Made by a program: the position numbers and the translations under genes. 64,000 nt of DNA from the NCBI GenBank assembly GCA_900170005.1, contig LT827128.1:3344168-3408167 (forward strand). The letters run 5' to 3'. The notes below the pieces were generated by a model, which was given only the letters and a program-made list of their open reading frames with translations, was not told the origin of the DNA and made no database searches. This DNA is from Gordonibacter massiliensis (ex Traore et al. 2017) (GTDB taxonomy: Bacteria; Actinomycetota; Coriobacteriia; Coriobacteriales; Eggerthellaceae). Below are positions 1 to 8,775 of the stretch, in pieces; position 1 is the first letter of the stretch; every line of letters starts with the position of its first letter.

Positions 1-1130
1 TCTCCCATCTGCTCGACCGTGACATCCGGAAGCTTTCTGGAGGTCAGCGCCAGATGGTGGCCCTTGCGTCGGTGCATGCGCTGGGCCCGGAGGTGTTCGC
101 TCTCGACGAGCCCACGGCCGCACTCGATGTGGCTTCCATGCGCGCCCTCGCGCGCCTCGTTCGACGTCTGAAAGAACTGGGGCGCACGGTGATCGTCTCC
201 GAGCATCGGCTGTGGTGGCTGCGGGGGATAGCCGATCGGGTGGTGCATATGGAGAACGGGCGCATCGCCCACGACTGGGCGGCCGCGGAATTCGAGCGCC
301 TGCCCGCGCGCGAGCTTCACCGGATGGGCCTGCGGGCCTGGCGCATCGAGGATGCCTGCGCCGAAGACGCGCCGACGGCCGGGCAGGACCCCGCCGCTCC
401 CTTGCTCGCTCCGAACGCCGCCTCCGCTGCAGCGCTCTCGTTCAGCGACCTTCGTGCGGGCTATCGTCGCGGCGGCGATGTGCTGCGCGGGGCCGCCGGC
501 GTGTTCGCGCCCCGGCGTGTCGCGGCTTTGGTGGGAGGCAACGGCGCGGGGAAGTCGACGCTTGCGCGCTGCCTGGCCGGGTTGCATCGCGAGCGCGCGG
601 GACAGGTGGCGTTCGGGGGCCGATCGGTGCCGTATCGCAGACGGGCTGGCCGGGCGTTCCTGGTGATGCAGGAGCCGGGCTACCAGCTGTTCGCCCATAC
701 GGCCGCATGCGAGCTGGAAGCGGCCGCGGCCCGCTGCCTCGGCCGCGGCAAGGCGGCGCGGGCGGCGGCCAGCGAGGCGCTCGACCGTTTCGGCCTGGCG
801 CATTTGGCCGATCGGCATCCGCTGTCGCTCTCGGGCGGCGAGCGCCAGCGATTGGCCATTGCGGCCGGGGTGCTGCAGGGGGCCCGCGTTCTGGTGCTGG
901 ACGAGCCCACGAGCGGGCTCGATTTCGCCAACATGCAGGCCGTGGCCAGGGAGCTTGCGCGCGTGCGCGATGGCGGCACGTGCGTGACGGTGATCACGCA
1001 CGACTACGAGTTCATCGTCGCCGCATGTGACGAGGTGGCCGTGGTGGCCGATGGCCGTGTGAGCGTCCAGGAGCCGCTTGCGCGAGCGAACCTGCCCGCC
1101 GTGCGCCGCATGCTCGGCTTCGACGGGTGA
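1..1130 (+). CDS. ECF-type ABC transporter, two fused ATPase domains (5'-partial)
   Basis: The gene is cut by the left edge of the window; the reading frame is open from base 3. The end of a first ATPase domain is visible: signature LSGGQRQ (nt 30-50), Walker B FALDEPTAALD and an SEH H-loop. A complete second domain follows, with Walker A GGNGAGKST (about nt 535-562), signature LSGGERQ (nt 829-849), VLVLDEP Walker B and an ITHD H-loop. Two ATPases in one chain is the arrangement of fused EcfA-type proteins that energise vitamin or metal uptake with a T and an S component. The MptD-like S component gene follows 46 nt downstream, so the two probably belong to one importer whose T component would lie upstream of the window. 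Substrate unknown. Confidence 0.88.
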   Translation, partial: SHLLDRDIRKLSGGQRQMVALASVHALGPEVFALDEPTAALDVASMRALARLVRRLKELGRTVIVSEHRLWWLRGIADRVVHMENGRIAHDWAAAEFERLPARELHRMGLRAWRIEDACAEDAPTAGQDPAAPLLAPNAASAAALSFSDLRAGYRRGGDVLRGAAGVFAPRRVAALVGGNGAGKSTLARCLAGLHRERAGQVAFGGRSVPYRRRAGRAFLVMQEPGYQLFAHTAACELEAAAARCLGRGKAARAAASEALDRFGLAHLADRHPLSLSGGERQRLAIAAGVLQGARVLVLDEPTSGLDFANMQAVARELARVRDGGTCVTVITHDYEFIVAACDEVAVVADGRVSVQEPLARANLPAVRRMLGFDG

Positions 1131-1176
1131 TGAGCTCGCGCGTTTCGGCATTACTTCCGACGAAAGGAGTTCTTGT

Positions 1177-1800
1177 ATGGAATCGACAGCAACGAAAGGG
1201 CGCACGCTCGCCCGCGGCACCCGGCTTACCGGTCGCGACTACGTGGTGCTCGCCGTATTCGGCGTGCTTCTGTTCGCGGTGTTCATGGCCTTCTCGATAG
1301 TGTGCTCCCTCAGTGCCACCACGTCATGGTTCACCCATGGGGTGGGCGCTGTTCCGGCCGGCATCGTGTGGACGTATGTGCTGGCCCGTGTTCCCAAACG
1401 CGGCGCGATGGCGCTCATGTGCCTGCTGGTGGCGCTTCTCGGCCTGGTGATGGGTATGTTCTGGACAGGTCCTCTGGGCATCGCCCTTGGCGGTGTGGCG
1501 GCCGAGCTCGTGTTGGGCGCGCCGGGCAAGCGTACCGCCTTTCGCCGTGTGGCGGCGTTCGTCGCCTTCGTCGTGTGCTTCTGGGCGGGGCACGTCTCGC
1601 TTATCTACCTCACGGGCCAGGCGTACGTGGACATGGTTGTGGCCTCGGGTATGACGGCCGAGTACGGCCAGCAGCTCGTGGATTTCATGTACGGTCCGCT
1701 CGCCCTGGTGGCGCTTGCAGCTGCCGTGGCGGGTCCCATCGTCGGCGGTCTTTTAGGAGAGCGCGTGTTCAAGAAGCATTTCGCGCGTATGGGCGCCTAG
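1177..1800 (+). CDS. MptD-family ECF transporter S component
   Basis: A 207-residue membrane protein with about five or six hydrophobic helices, an approximate family match to the MptD / Trep_Strep group of putative S components that bind substrate in the membrane. The ATG at 1177 is chosen because AAAGGAG lies 7 nt upstream (1163-1169); an in-frame start at 1078 would overlap the ATPase gene and has no ribosome site. It follows the fused ATPase and precedes two ABC half-transporters, the same order seen in loci for metal-chelate or cofactor handling. The substrate cannot be read from the sequence. Confidence 0.8.
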   Translation: MESTATKGRTLARGTRLTGRDYVVLAVFGVLLFAVFMAFSIVCSLSATTSWFTHGVGAVPAGIVWTYVLARVPKRGAMALMCLLVALLGLVMGMFWTGPLGIALGGVAAELVLGAPGKRTAFRRVAAFVAFVVCFWAGHVSLIYLTGQAYVDMVVASGMTAEYGQQLVDFMYGPLALVALAAAVAGPIVGGLLGERVFKKHFARMGA

Positions 1801-1859
1801 GCGCATCGAGGTGAGCCGACGCGGTCTCGGCAGGCTGCGTTCGAAGAAAGAAAGGAAGT

Positions 1860-3812
1860 ATGATGGCAGAAGCAACAACGGCAGCCGGCGCGCCGTATGG
1901 AACCGCCGGCTCCGATGGGACGACTCCGCTGGCGGGCGCCCCCGCCGCGGCGGGGGCGGAGAGCGGGTGCGCGCCGGCGGTTGACGGGGCGATGCCCGTG
2001 GCGCCGCCTGGCCCCAAAGAGGCCGTCGGGCGACTGCTCGGGTTCGCGGGCTCGCGCAAGAAGCTCGCGGTCCTGGGGTGCGTGCTCGCGGGCGTAAACG
2101 GCATCTTCGTGGTCATGCCCTTGGTGTGCGTGTGGTTCGTGCTGCGCGACCTCGTGGCCGCGGCTCCCAACTGGAGCGCTGCGGAGGGGCTTGCCTTCTG
2201 GGGCTGGCTTGCGTTCGCGTTCTCGGCAACGGGCCTGTTCGTGTACTTCGCGGCGCTCATGTGCACCCACCTGGCGGCGTTCCGCACGGCGGCGAACATG
2301 CGCAAGCAGGCGCTCGGCCACCTGAGCCGCGTGCCGCTCGGCTACTTCGACTCCCATGCCTCGGGACATCTGCGGCGCGTGGTGGACGGCTGCGCCGGCC
2401 AGACCGAGGACGTGCTTGCGCACAAGCTGCCCGACTTCGTGGGATCGCTCGTCACCCCGGTGGCGTTCGTGGCGGTCATGTTCGCGTTCGACTGGGTCAT
2501 GGGGCTCGTGTGCCTCGTTCCCATTGCCATCTCGGCGCTCATGATGTGGTGGATGATGGGGCGCCGGACGAAAAACGACGGCATGCCGTTCATGATGCTC
2601 TACCAAGACGCGCTCAACCGCATGAACAAGGCGGCTGTGGAATACGTGCGCGGCATCCCCGTGGTGAAGGTGTTCCAGCAGACGGTGCATTCGTTCCGCG
2701 CGTTCTCCGAGGCTATCATGAGCTACCGTGACATGGCCTGCCAGTACTCGAAGTCGTGCCAGCGCCCTCAGGTTGTTCAGCTCGTTGCCATCAACGGCAC
2801 GTTCGCCGTGCTCGTGCCCGCGGGCATCCTCCTGGCGCATGCGGCGGGCGATTTCGCAGCGTTTCTGACGGACTTCCTGTTCTACGCGGTGTTCTCGGCC
2901 ATCACTACCACCATGATGACGAAGGTGATGTACGCGAGCGAGGCCGTGATGATGGCGCAGGACTCTGTGCGCCGCATCGACGAGATACTCGCGACAAGGC
3001 CGCTGGCGGAGCCGTCGGCGGCGCAGGCCAAGCATCCGCGCGATGCCTCGATCTCCTTCGAGCATGTGGGCTTCGCGTACCCTGGCGCTTCGGGAGACGC
3101 GCTGGTGGATATGAGCTTGGAGGTGCCCGCCGGCTCCACGGTAGCGCTCGTGGGACCCTCGGGCGGAGGCAAGACGACGGCCGCCAGCCTGGTCCCCCGC
3201 TTCTGGGACGTGGGTTCGGGAAGCGTGAGCGTGGGCGGGGTGGACGTGCGCGACATCCCCGCCTCCGAGCTCATGGCGCAGGTGGCCTTCGTGTTCCAAA
3301 ACGACCGCCTGTTCAAGGCGTCGCTTTTGGAGAACATCCGCGCCGCGCGTCCGGGCGCCACGCGCGCACAGGTGGAAGCCGCAGCCCACGCCGCGCAGTG
3401 CGATGACATCATGGCGAAGTTCCCCGAAGGTTTGGACACGCAGGTAGGTGCGAAGGGCGTGTACCTCTCGGGTGGCGAGTGCCAGCGCATCGCGCTCGCC
3501 CGCGCCATCCTGAAGGACGCTCCTATCGTGGTGCTCGACGAGGCCACGGCATTCGCCGACCCGGAGAACGAGGCGCTCATCCAGCGCGCCTTGGCGAGGC
3601 TCTGCGAGGGCAAGACGGTGCTCATGATCGCGCACCGGCTATCCACCGTCACAGGCGCCGACGTCATATGCGTGTTGAACGGGGGCCGGGTGGTAGAGCG
3701 CGGGCGACACGACGAGCTGGTTGCGGCCGGCGGCCCGTATGCGAAGATGTGGGACGATTACCGCACGTCGGTAACGTGGAGGATCGAAAGGAGCGACACC
3801 CATGCTGCGTGA
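1860..3812 (+). CDS. ABC half-transporter, permease-ATPase fusion (first of pair)
   Basis: 650 residues. A hydrophilic Ala/Pro/Gly-rich N-terminus of about 50 residues is followed by six transmembrane helices (about 60-330) and a nucleotide-binding domain with Walker A GPSGGGKTT (about 431-440), signature LSGGECQ (about 536) and Walker B IVVLDEATAF. This is the exporter-type fold also used by siderophore importers of the YbtP/IrtA kind. Its stop overlaps the start of the next half-transporter by 11 nt, so the two likely form a heterodimer. AAAGGAAG precedes the start (ATGATG, either ATG possible). Being downstream of an ECF cassette supports an uptake-related role, but drug or peptide export cannot be excluded. 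Confidence 0.87.
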   Translation: MMAEATTAAGAPYGTAGSDGTTPLAGAPAAAGAESGCAPAVDGAMPVAPPGPKEAVGRLLGFAGSRKKLAVLGCVLAGVNGIFVVMPLVCVWFVLRDLVAAAPNWSAAEGLAFWGWLAFAFSATGLFVYFAALMCTHLAAFRTAANMRKQALGHLSRVPLGYFDSHASGHLRRVVDGCAGQTEDVLAHKLPDFVGSLVTPVAFVAVMFAFDWVMGLVCLVPIAISALMMWWMMGRRTKNDGMPFMMLYQDALNRMNKAAVEYVRGIPVVKVFQQTVHSFRAFSEAIMSYRDMACQYSKSCQRPQVVQLVAINGTFAVLVPAGILLAHAAGDFAAFLTDFLFYAVFSAITTTMMTKVMYASEAVMMAQDSVRRIDEILATRPLAEPSAAQAKHPRDASISFEHVGFAYPGASGDALVDMSLEVPAGSTVALVGPSGGGKTTAASLVPRFWDVGSGSVSVGGVDVRDIPASELMAQVAFVFQNDRLFKASLLENIRAARPGATRAQVEAAAHAAQCDDIMAKFPEGLDTQVGAKGVYLSGGECQRIALARAILKDAPIVVLDEATAFADPENEALIQRALARLCEGKTVLMIAHRLSTVTGADVICVLNGGRVVERGRHDELVAAGGPYAKMWDDYRTSVTWRIERSDTHAA

Positions 3813-5544
3813 TAAGTTCGCACTGACTGAACAGGGCGCGCGCGATTTCAAGCGCGGCGTGGGGGCCGCGGCGTTGGCCAACGTCGTGCTCATGGCGCCC
3901 ATCGGCGTGCTGTTCGCGGTTACGGGCGCGTTCGTGTCCCACTTGACCGACCCGTCGCAACCGTTGCCGGAGATCGGAGCGTACCTCCTGGCCATCGTTG
4001 CGGTGCTCGCCATCATGCTGCTCACGCAGAATCTCGAGTACGACAGAACCTACAACGTGGTATACAACGAAAGCGCTCGCAAGCGCATCGGCCTGGCCGA
4101 GAAGCTGCGGCAGTTGCCGTTGTCGTTCTTCGGACAGCGCGACCTGTCCGATCTCACGAGCGCGGTCATGAAGGACTGCGCCGACCACGAGCGCATGTTC
4201 TCTCATGTCATGCCGCAGCTGTTCGGTGCGGCCATCTCGACGGCGGTGGTGGCTGTTTGCCTGCTCGCATTCGACTGGCGTCTGGCGTTGGCGGCGCTGT
4301 GGCCTATCCCGGTGGCGATAGCGGTGCTGCTGTCCACCACGCGACTTCAGCAAGCGGCGGGACGCGCCCGCAACGAGGCGAACCTCGAGCTTGCCGACGG
4401 CATCCAGGAGTACCTGGAATGCGCCCGCGAGATCCGCGCCACGAACCAGGTTCCGGCGTTTCTCGGGCGCGTGGGCGAGCGGGTAGACGCCTTCGAGCAT
4501 GCGAAGATCAAGGCGGAGCTGACTGCCGGCGTGAGCGCGTCGTCGGCCCAGGCGCTTCTGCGGCTCGGCATCGGCACCACGGTGCTGGTCGGTGCGGTGC
4601 TCATTGCGGACGGGCAGGTGGACTTCATGGTGTTCTTCTGCTTCCTGCTGGCGGTCACGCGCGTGTACGATCCGGTGAACGTCATCCTGCAGACTATCAT
4701 CGAGTTGCTGGACTTGCGCCTGAACATCGCTCGGCTGCAGGCTATTGAGGACGAGCCTGTGCAAGCAGGTGCGACCGAGTTCAAGCCGGCGGGTCACGAC
4801 CTGGCTTTCGAAGGCGTGTCGTTCTCTTACGGCGACGGCGAGCGCGTGCTGAGCGACGTGACGTTCACTGCCCGCGAAGGCGAAGTGACGGCATTGGTGG
4901 GGCCCAGCGGCGGAGGCAAGTCCACCGTGGCCAAGCTGGCTGCTCGCTTCTGGGATGCCGATGCGGGGCAGGTGCGCGTGGGAGGCGTGGACGTTGCGGG
5001 CGTGGAACCGGAGGCGCTGCTGGCCGACTACGCCGAAGTGTTCCAAGAGGTGGTGCTGTTTGACGATACGGTGATGGGCAATATCCGGCTCGGTCGGGCC
5101 GGCGCTTCCGACGAGGAGGTTCTCGCCGCTGCCCACGCCGCGAACTGCGACGAGTTCGTGCTGCGCATGCCGCAGGGCTACGACACGCCCATCGGCGAGA
5201 ACGGAAGCCGTCTTTCGGGTGGCGAGCGCCAGCGCATCTCCATCGCCCGCGCCATCTTGAAGGACGCGCCCATCGTGCTGTTGGATGAGGCCACGGCCTC
5301 GCTCGACGTTGAGAACGAGACGCAGGTGCAGACGGCGCTCTCGCGGCTTCTTGCGGGCAAGACCGTGCTTGTGATCGCGCACCGCATGCGCACCGTGGCG
5401 AACGCCGACAAGGTCGTGGTGCTGAAGGAAGGCCGTGTGGCGGAGGAAGGCTCGCCGGATGAGCTCATGGCGCGCGAAGGTGGCTTGTACCGCCGCATGG
5501 TGGAGCTGCAAACCGAAACCGCCGGGTGGTCGCTGGCATCGTAA
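3802..5544 (+). CDS. ABC half-transporter, permease-ATPase fusion (second of pair)
   Basis: 580 residues: six transmembrane helices (about 20-300) then an ATPase domain with Walker A GPSGGGKST (about 366), signature LSGGERQ (about 471) and Walker B IVLLDEATASLD with the catalytic Glu. Translation is probably coupled to the preceding gene (11-nt overlap; GAAAGGAG lies just upstream of the ATG). Both partners carry apparently intact Walker and signature motifs, so neither half is an obvious degenerate site. The pair resembles YbtPQ/IrtAB-type heterodimers; direction and substrate are unproven. Confidence 0.87.
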   Translation: MLRDKFALTEQGARDFKRGVGAAALANVVLMAPIGVLFAVTGAFVSHLTDPSQPLPEIGAYLLAIVAVLAIMLLTQNLEYDRTYNVVYNESARKRIGLAEKLRQLPLSFFGQRDLSDLTSAVMKDCADHERMFSHVMPQLFGAAISTAVVAVCLLAFDWRLALAALWPIPVAIAVLLSTTRLQQAAGRARNEANLELADGIQEYLECAREIRATNQVPAFLGRVGERVDAFEHAKIKAELTAGVSASSAQALLRLGIGTTVLVGAVLIADGQVDFMVFFCFLLAVTRVYDPVNVILQTIIELLDLRLNIARLQAIEDEPVQAGATEFKPAGHDLAFEGVSFSYGDGERVLSDVTFTAREGEVTALVGPSGGGKSTVAKLAARFWDADAGQVRVGGVDVAGVEPEALLADYAEVFQEVVLFDDTVMGNIRLGRAGASDEEVLAAAHAANCDEFVLRMPQGYDTPIGENGSRLSGGERQRISIARAILKDAPIVLLDEATASLDVENETQVQTALSRLLAGKTVLVIAHRMRTVANADKVVVLKEGRVAEEGSPDELMAREGGLYRRMVELQTETAGWSLAS

Positions 5545-5559
5545 GCGGCGATATGCACC

Positions 5560-5666
5560 CTACGACGCCGGCGGCAGCGTTGTGGTGTAGTCCGTGCCGG
5601 CGACCAGTTCTCGGCCGTCTGCGCTTCCCAGGCGCACGCTCACCGAACTGGGCAGCGTATGGCCGG
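5560..5666 (-). pseudogene. Remnant of a repeat-domain protein C-terminus
   Basis: Between the ABC pair and the MFS gene, the minus strand reads in one frame HTLPSSVSVRLGSADGRE, then continues through LVAGTDYTTTLPPAS to a stop at 5560-5562. This pattern (LPSSV.V ... G.EL.AGTDYT) is typical of repeats in bacterial surface proteins. There is no start codon or ribosome site in the short open stretch, so it looks like a decayed fragment. The call rests on residue pattern only. Confidence 0.3.
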
Positions 5667-5768
5667 TGCTCCCTCATGAAGAACCCCCTTCGAGTGCGTT
5701 GACCCTCGAATGCGAGCATGGAGTCGGGATCGACCGATCGCCCTTGCGAAACCGGGCGTGCGGGGAAC

Positions 5769-5800
5769 GAAAAAGGCGGCGGCCGAAACCGGCCGCCGCC
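5769..5800 (-). terminator. Rho-independent terminator of the MFS gene
   Basis: An 11-bp GC stem (GGCGGCGGCCG / CGGCCGCCGCC) is followed on the minus strand by five T residues. It lies 30 nt after the stop of the MFS gene and fits termination in that direction; the plus-strand side has no T run. Confidence 0.8.
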
Positions 5801-5829
5801 TTGCATGTAGGGGTCTCCAACTCAGTTCG

Positions 5830-7803
5830 CTAGATGGACGATGCCACGGCCTCGTCGTCGGGGAGCGCGGCGGCTTCCTCGGCGCGCTCGAGCTTCGACA
5901 CGCCCTCGGCCTCACGTTCCTCCAGATACTTCTCCATGGAGAAGTGGGTGATGTCGGAACGGTTGATCACGCCCACCACCTGGCCCTCGTCCAGCACGGG
6001 CACCTTCTTCAAGTGGTTCTCGCCCAGCACGCGGCACACTTCGGGCAAGTCGGCGTGCACGTCCACGCCGATGATGCCCTTCGAACCGATGCTGGTGGCC
6101 GGCATACCCATGAGCGCATCGAGCTTGCGGGCGAAGTCCTTGTTGTCCACGTCGGCGTCCACGGTCTGCATGATCATGACCACCGGGTCCATGATCATCT
6201 GCGAGCGCTTCGACAGGTAGCGCATGATGTCGCCGTCCGATATGAAGCCCACGGCCTGGCCTTGATCGTTCACGAGGGGCGCGGCGCTGATGTGCTTGTC
6301 CACCAGAAGATGCATGGCCTCGGCCACGGTCGCGTTCGACGGCAGCGTGAACACGTCGCGCTTCATGATGGACTCCAGCACCGTGCGGCGCGTGTTGTCC
6401 TTGTCCTTCTCGGCGGCCTCGCCCGGCTTGTTCTTCACCAGCGCCACCACCATCACGAACCCGATGAGGCACAGCACGCCGGCCAGCGCGAACGCCACGT
6501 CGATGCCGAAGATGCTGGCCTGCAGCGACCCCATGCTCTCGGTGCTCATATTCGTGGCGATGGTGGACGCCGACACGATGATGGCGGTGCCGAGCGAACC
6601 CGCCACCTGGCGGAACGTGTTGTTGACCGACGTTCCATGGTTCACCAGCTCGTTGTCGAGCGCGTTCATGCCCCAGGTGGTGATGGGCATGTTCACCAGC
6701 GACAGCGAGAACAGGCGCACGGTGTAGAGCACGGTGAGCGTGAGGATGCCCGTTCCCGTGCCCAAAAACGCGAAGCAGAACGTGGTCACGGTGAGCACGC
6801 CCATGCCGATAAGGCTGAGCACGCGTGGGCCGTGCTTGTCGAACAGGCGGCCGGCGATGGGGCCCATGGCGCCCATGATGATGGCGCCGGGCAGGAGCAC
6901 CAGGCCCGAGATGGTGGCCGAGTAACCTATGAGCGACTGCAGGTAGATGGGCACGAGGATACCGGCCGCCAGCAGCGCGCCCTGCACGAGCATGCCGATG
7001 ATGGTGGCCACGAGGAACTTGCGGTTGGCCAGCACGCGCACCTGCAGCATGGGCTTTTCCATCTTCAGCTGGCGACGGAAGAAGAACACGAGCGCCACCA
7101 CGCCCACGAGCGTGCCGGCGATGGCGTCGGCACGCAGTCCGAACGAGCCGATGGTGGACAGGCCGTACAGCAGGCCGCCGAAGCCGAACGACGACAGGAC
7201 GACGGAGGGAATGTCGAGCGTGACGTCCTTCTTCGTCTCGCCGCCCTTTTGCAGCACGAACGCGCCGATGAGCACCACGAGGGCCGACAGCGCCGTGATG
7301 ATGTAGAACATGTCGTGCCAGGTGTAGCGGTCGATGATGACGCCGGCCACGGTGGGGCCGATGGCCGGGCCGAACGCGATGACGATGCCGAACAGGCCCA
7401 TGGCCGTGCCGCGCTTGTCCACGGGGAACGTCCACATGAGCACGGTCATTACGAGCGGCATGAGGATGCCGGCACCGGCGGCCTGCACGAGGCGGCCGCC
7501 CAGCAGCACGGCGAAGTTCGGCCCCCAACCCGCCAGGAAGCTGCCCAGCGTGAAGATGACCATGGACACCAGGAACAGCCGTTTGGTGGTGAAGCGGTCG
7601 GTGAGGAACGCCGTGATGGGGATCATGATGGCGTTCACCAAGGTGAACCCCGTGGTGAGCCACTGGGCGGTGGAGGCGTCCACGCTCATTTCCGTCATGA
7701 CCGACGGCAGGGCCGGGGTCACGACGGTCTGGTTGAGCACGGTGACGAACGTGCCGAACACAAGCACGGCCAGCATGATGATTTGTTTGCGCGTAAGACC
7801 CAT
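5830..7803 (-). CDS. DHA2-family MFS exporter with C-terminal CBS domain pair
   Basis: 657 residues. The N-terminal approximately 480 residues form a 14-helix EmrB/QacA-type transporter (opening MGLTRKQIIMLAVLVFGTF, with VLNQTVVTPALPSV in helix 1). Residues from about 500 to 620 form two CBS motifs (MKRDVFTLPSNATVAEAM..., ...GVDVHADLPEVCRVLGEN...), a fold that binds adenine nucleotides. The ATG at 7803 is preferred over an in-frame codon at 7878 because AGGAGGAAG sits 6-8 nt upstream. Divergent from the TetR gene 216 nt away, the usual layout for a repressor and its drug exporter. CBS domains on an MFS carrier are unusual and suggest gating by cellular nucleotides or ionic strength. Confidence 0.9.
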   Translation of the reverse strand: MGLTRKQIIMLAVLVFGTFVTVLNQTVVTPALPSVMTEMSVDASTAQWLTTGFTLVNAIMIPITAFLTDRFTTKRLFLVSMVIFTLGSFLAGWGPNFAVLLGGRLVQAAGAGILMPLVMTVLMWTFPVDKRGTAMGLFGIVIAFGPAIGPTVAGVIIDRYTWHDMFYIITALSALVVLIGAFVLQKGGETKKDVTLDIPSVVLSSFGFGGLLYGLSTIGSFGLRADAIAGTLVGVVALVFFFRRQLKMEKPMLQVRVLANRKFLVATIIGMLVQGALLAAGILVPIYLQSLIGYSATISGLVLLPGAIIMGAMGPIAGRLFDKHGPRVLSLIGMGVLTVTTFCFAFLGTGTGILTLTVLYTVRLFSLSLVNMPITTWGMNALDNELVNHGTSVNNTFRQVAGSLGTAIIVSASTIATNMSTESMGSLQASIFGIDVAFALAGVLCLIGFVMVVALVKNKPGEAAEKDKDNTRRTVLESIMKRDVFTLPSNATVAEAMHLLVDKHISAAPLVNDQGQAVGFISDGDIMRYLSKRSQMIMDPVVMIMQTVDADVDNKDFARKLDALMGMPATSIGSKGIIGVDVHADLPEVCRVLGENHLKKVPVLDEGQVVGVINRSDITHFSMEKYLEEREAEGVSKLERAEEAAALPDDEAVASSI

Positions 7804-8019
7804 GTAGGTGCTTCCTCCTGATGCTTCGATGCCGCGAACAAAAGCGCCTTCGAGAAAGGCCGCTCGCAGCCCGCCCACGAAGACGCTCGGTTCGCATCCG
7901 ATTGACTTGATTTACACTCAGTATAAATATTCATTCGGTAAATGAAAAGGGATCGAAACAAAAGTTGTGGTACGCTGCACGGAAATCGCACATCATTGAT
8001 CTGAAAGGTCGCGCGCATC
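7804..8019. promoter_or_regulatory. Divergent MFS/TetR control region
   Basis: The 216-nt gap contains an AT-rich island at 7902-7945. TTGACT (7902-7907), TATAAAT (7922-7928) and, on the minus strand, TATACT (RC of 7919-7924) are promoter-like. The imperfect dyad TTTAC ... GTAAA spanning about 7911-7942 is a plausible TetR operator. Exact promoters are not assigned. Confidence 0.45.
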
Positions 8020-8736
8020 GTGGAATTGGAGCAAGGGCAAACGTCAACGGAGGAAAACCCGTCGCAGGAAGGCTTGCGGTACCGCAAGAAGCTCAAGGCG
8101 CGCCTTGCGGTGGAGCGCGCCGCGCTGGAGCTGGTCATCGAGCGCGGCTACGACGGCGTCACCGTGGAGAACATCTGCGCGCGGGCCGAGATATCCAAGA
8201 AGACGTTCTTCAACTACTTCCCGTCGAAGGCCGCGGTCATCGTGGGTCGACTCGACGCGTTCCCCGACGACGAGCGCCTGGTCGAGATACTCAAGGAGCA
8301 CGACGAGGTGTGCTACCTCGACGTGCTGGTCGGAGTGGTGAGCACGACCATCACCTCGGGCGTGGACGAGGGTATCGAGAACCTGCGCCGCGAGGCGCTG
8401 CGCTCCATGCCGCAGCTGTTCTTCCACGGGCAGCGCGACCTGCTGGCCGTGCAACGCTCCATAGCCGCCGCCTTGCGCTCGTATCTGGACGAGCGCCCCG
8501 AGCGCCGCATGCTGGCAGGCGCATCGGTGGAGGAGGAGGCGCTCGTGGCGTCGTCCATCGCCATCGGCCTGGCGCGCACGCGCTCCATGCTGCACGTGTG
8601 CGGCGAGGCCGCTCCGACGGCCGTCGAAACGCGCCGGCTCATCATGGCGTACCTGTCGGCGGGGGACAAGGGGACGGGGCTAATGTCTCATTCCGCAGCG
8701 GAACAAGGGGACAAGACGGTTCTTTTCGCGGAATGA
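8020..8736 (+). CDS. TetR/AcrR family transcriptional regulator
   Basis: 238 residues with a GTG start. An N-terminal helix-turn-helix (about residues 22-68: LAVERAALELVIERGYDGVT ... ARAEISKKTFFNYFPSK) is diagnostic of TetR regulators; the rest is a helical ligand domain. It is transcribed away from the MFS exporter and probably represses it. The last 25 or so residues are encoded by a 35-bp inverted repeat and are probably an acquired tail: the stop codon lies inside the right arm of that repeat. The native C-terminus probably ended near residue 213. Confidence 0.9.
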   Translation: MELEQGQTSTEENPSQEGLRYRKKLKARLAVERAALELVIERGYDGVTVENICARAEISKKTFFNYFPSKAAVIVGRLDAFPDDERLVEILKEHDEVCYLDVLVGVVSTTITSGVDEGIENLRREALRSMPQLFFHGQRDLLAVQRSIAAALRSYLDERPERRMLAGASVEEEALVASSIAIGLARTRSMLHVCGEAAPTAVETRRLIMAYLSAGDKGTGLMSHSAAEQGDKTVLFAE

Positions 8737-8762
8737 GACATTAGCCCCGTCCCCTTGTCCCC
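8662..8762. repeat. 35-bp perfect inverted repeat overlapping the TetR 3' end
   Basis: The left arm 8662-8696 (starting GGGGACAAGGGGACGGGG) is perfectly complementary to the right arm 8728-8762, with a 31-nt spacer. The outer part is a GGGGACAA-type sequence that continues as two more CCTTGTCCC units to 8775. It separates the convergent TetR and lipoprotein genes and could terminate both. Such GGGGACAAGGGGAC palindromes resemble mobile REP-like repeats, from memory. Confidence 0.9.
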
Positions 8763-8775
8763 TTGTCCCCTTGTC

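Noticed and set aside
1797-3635. Long open frame antisense to the first ABC half-transporter (and similar antisense frames over most large genes).
   Set aside because: High GC leaves long open frames opposite real genes; the translations are His/Arg-rich with no domain and no ribosome site.
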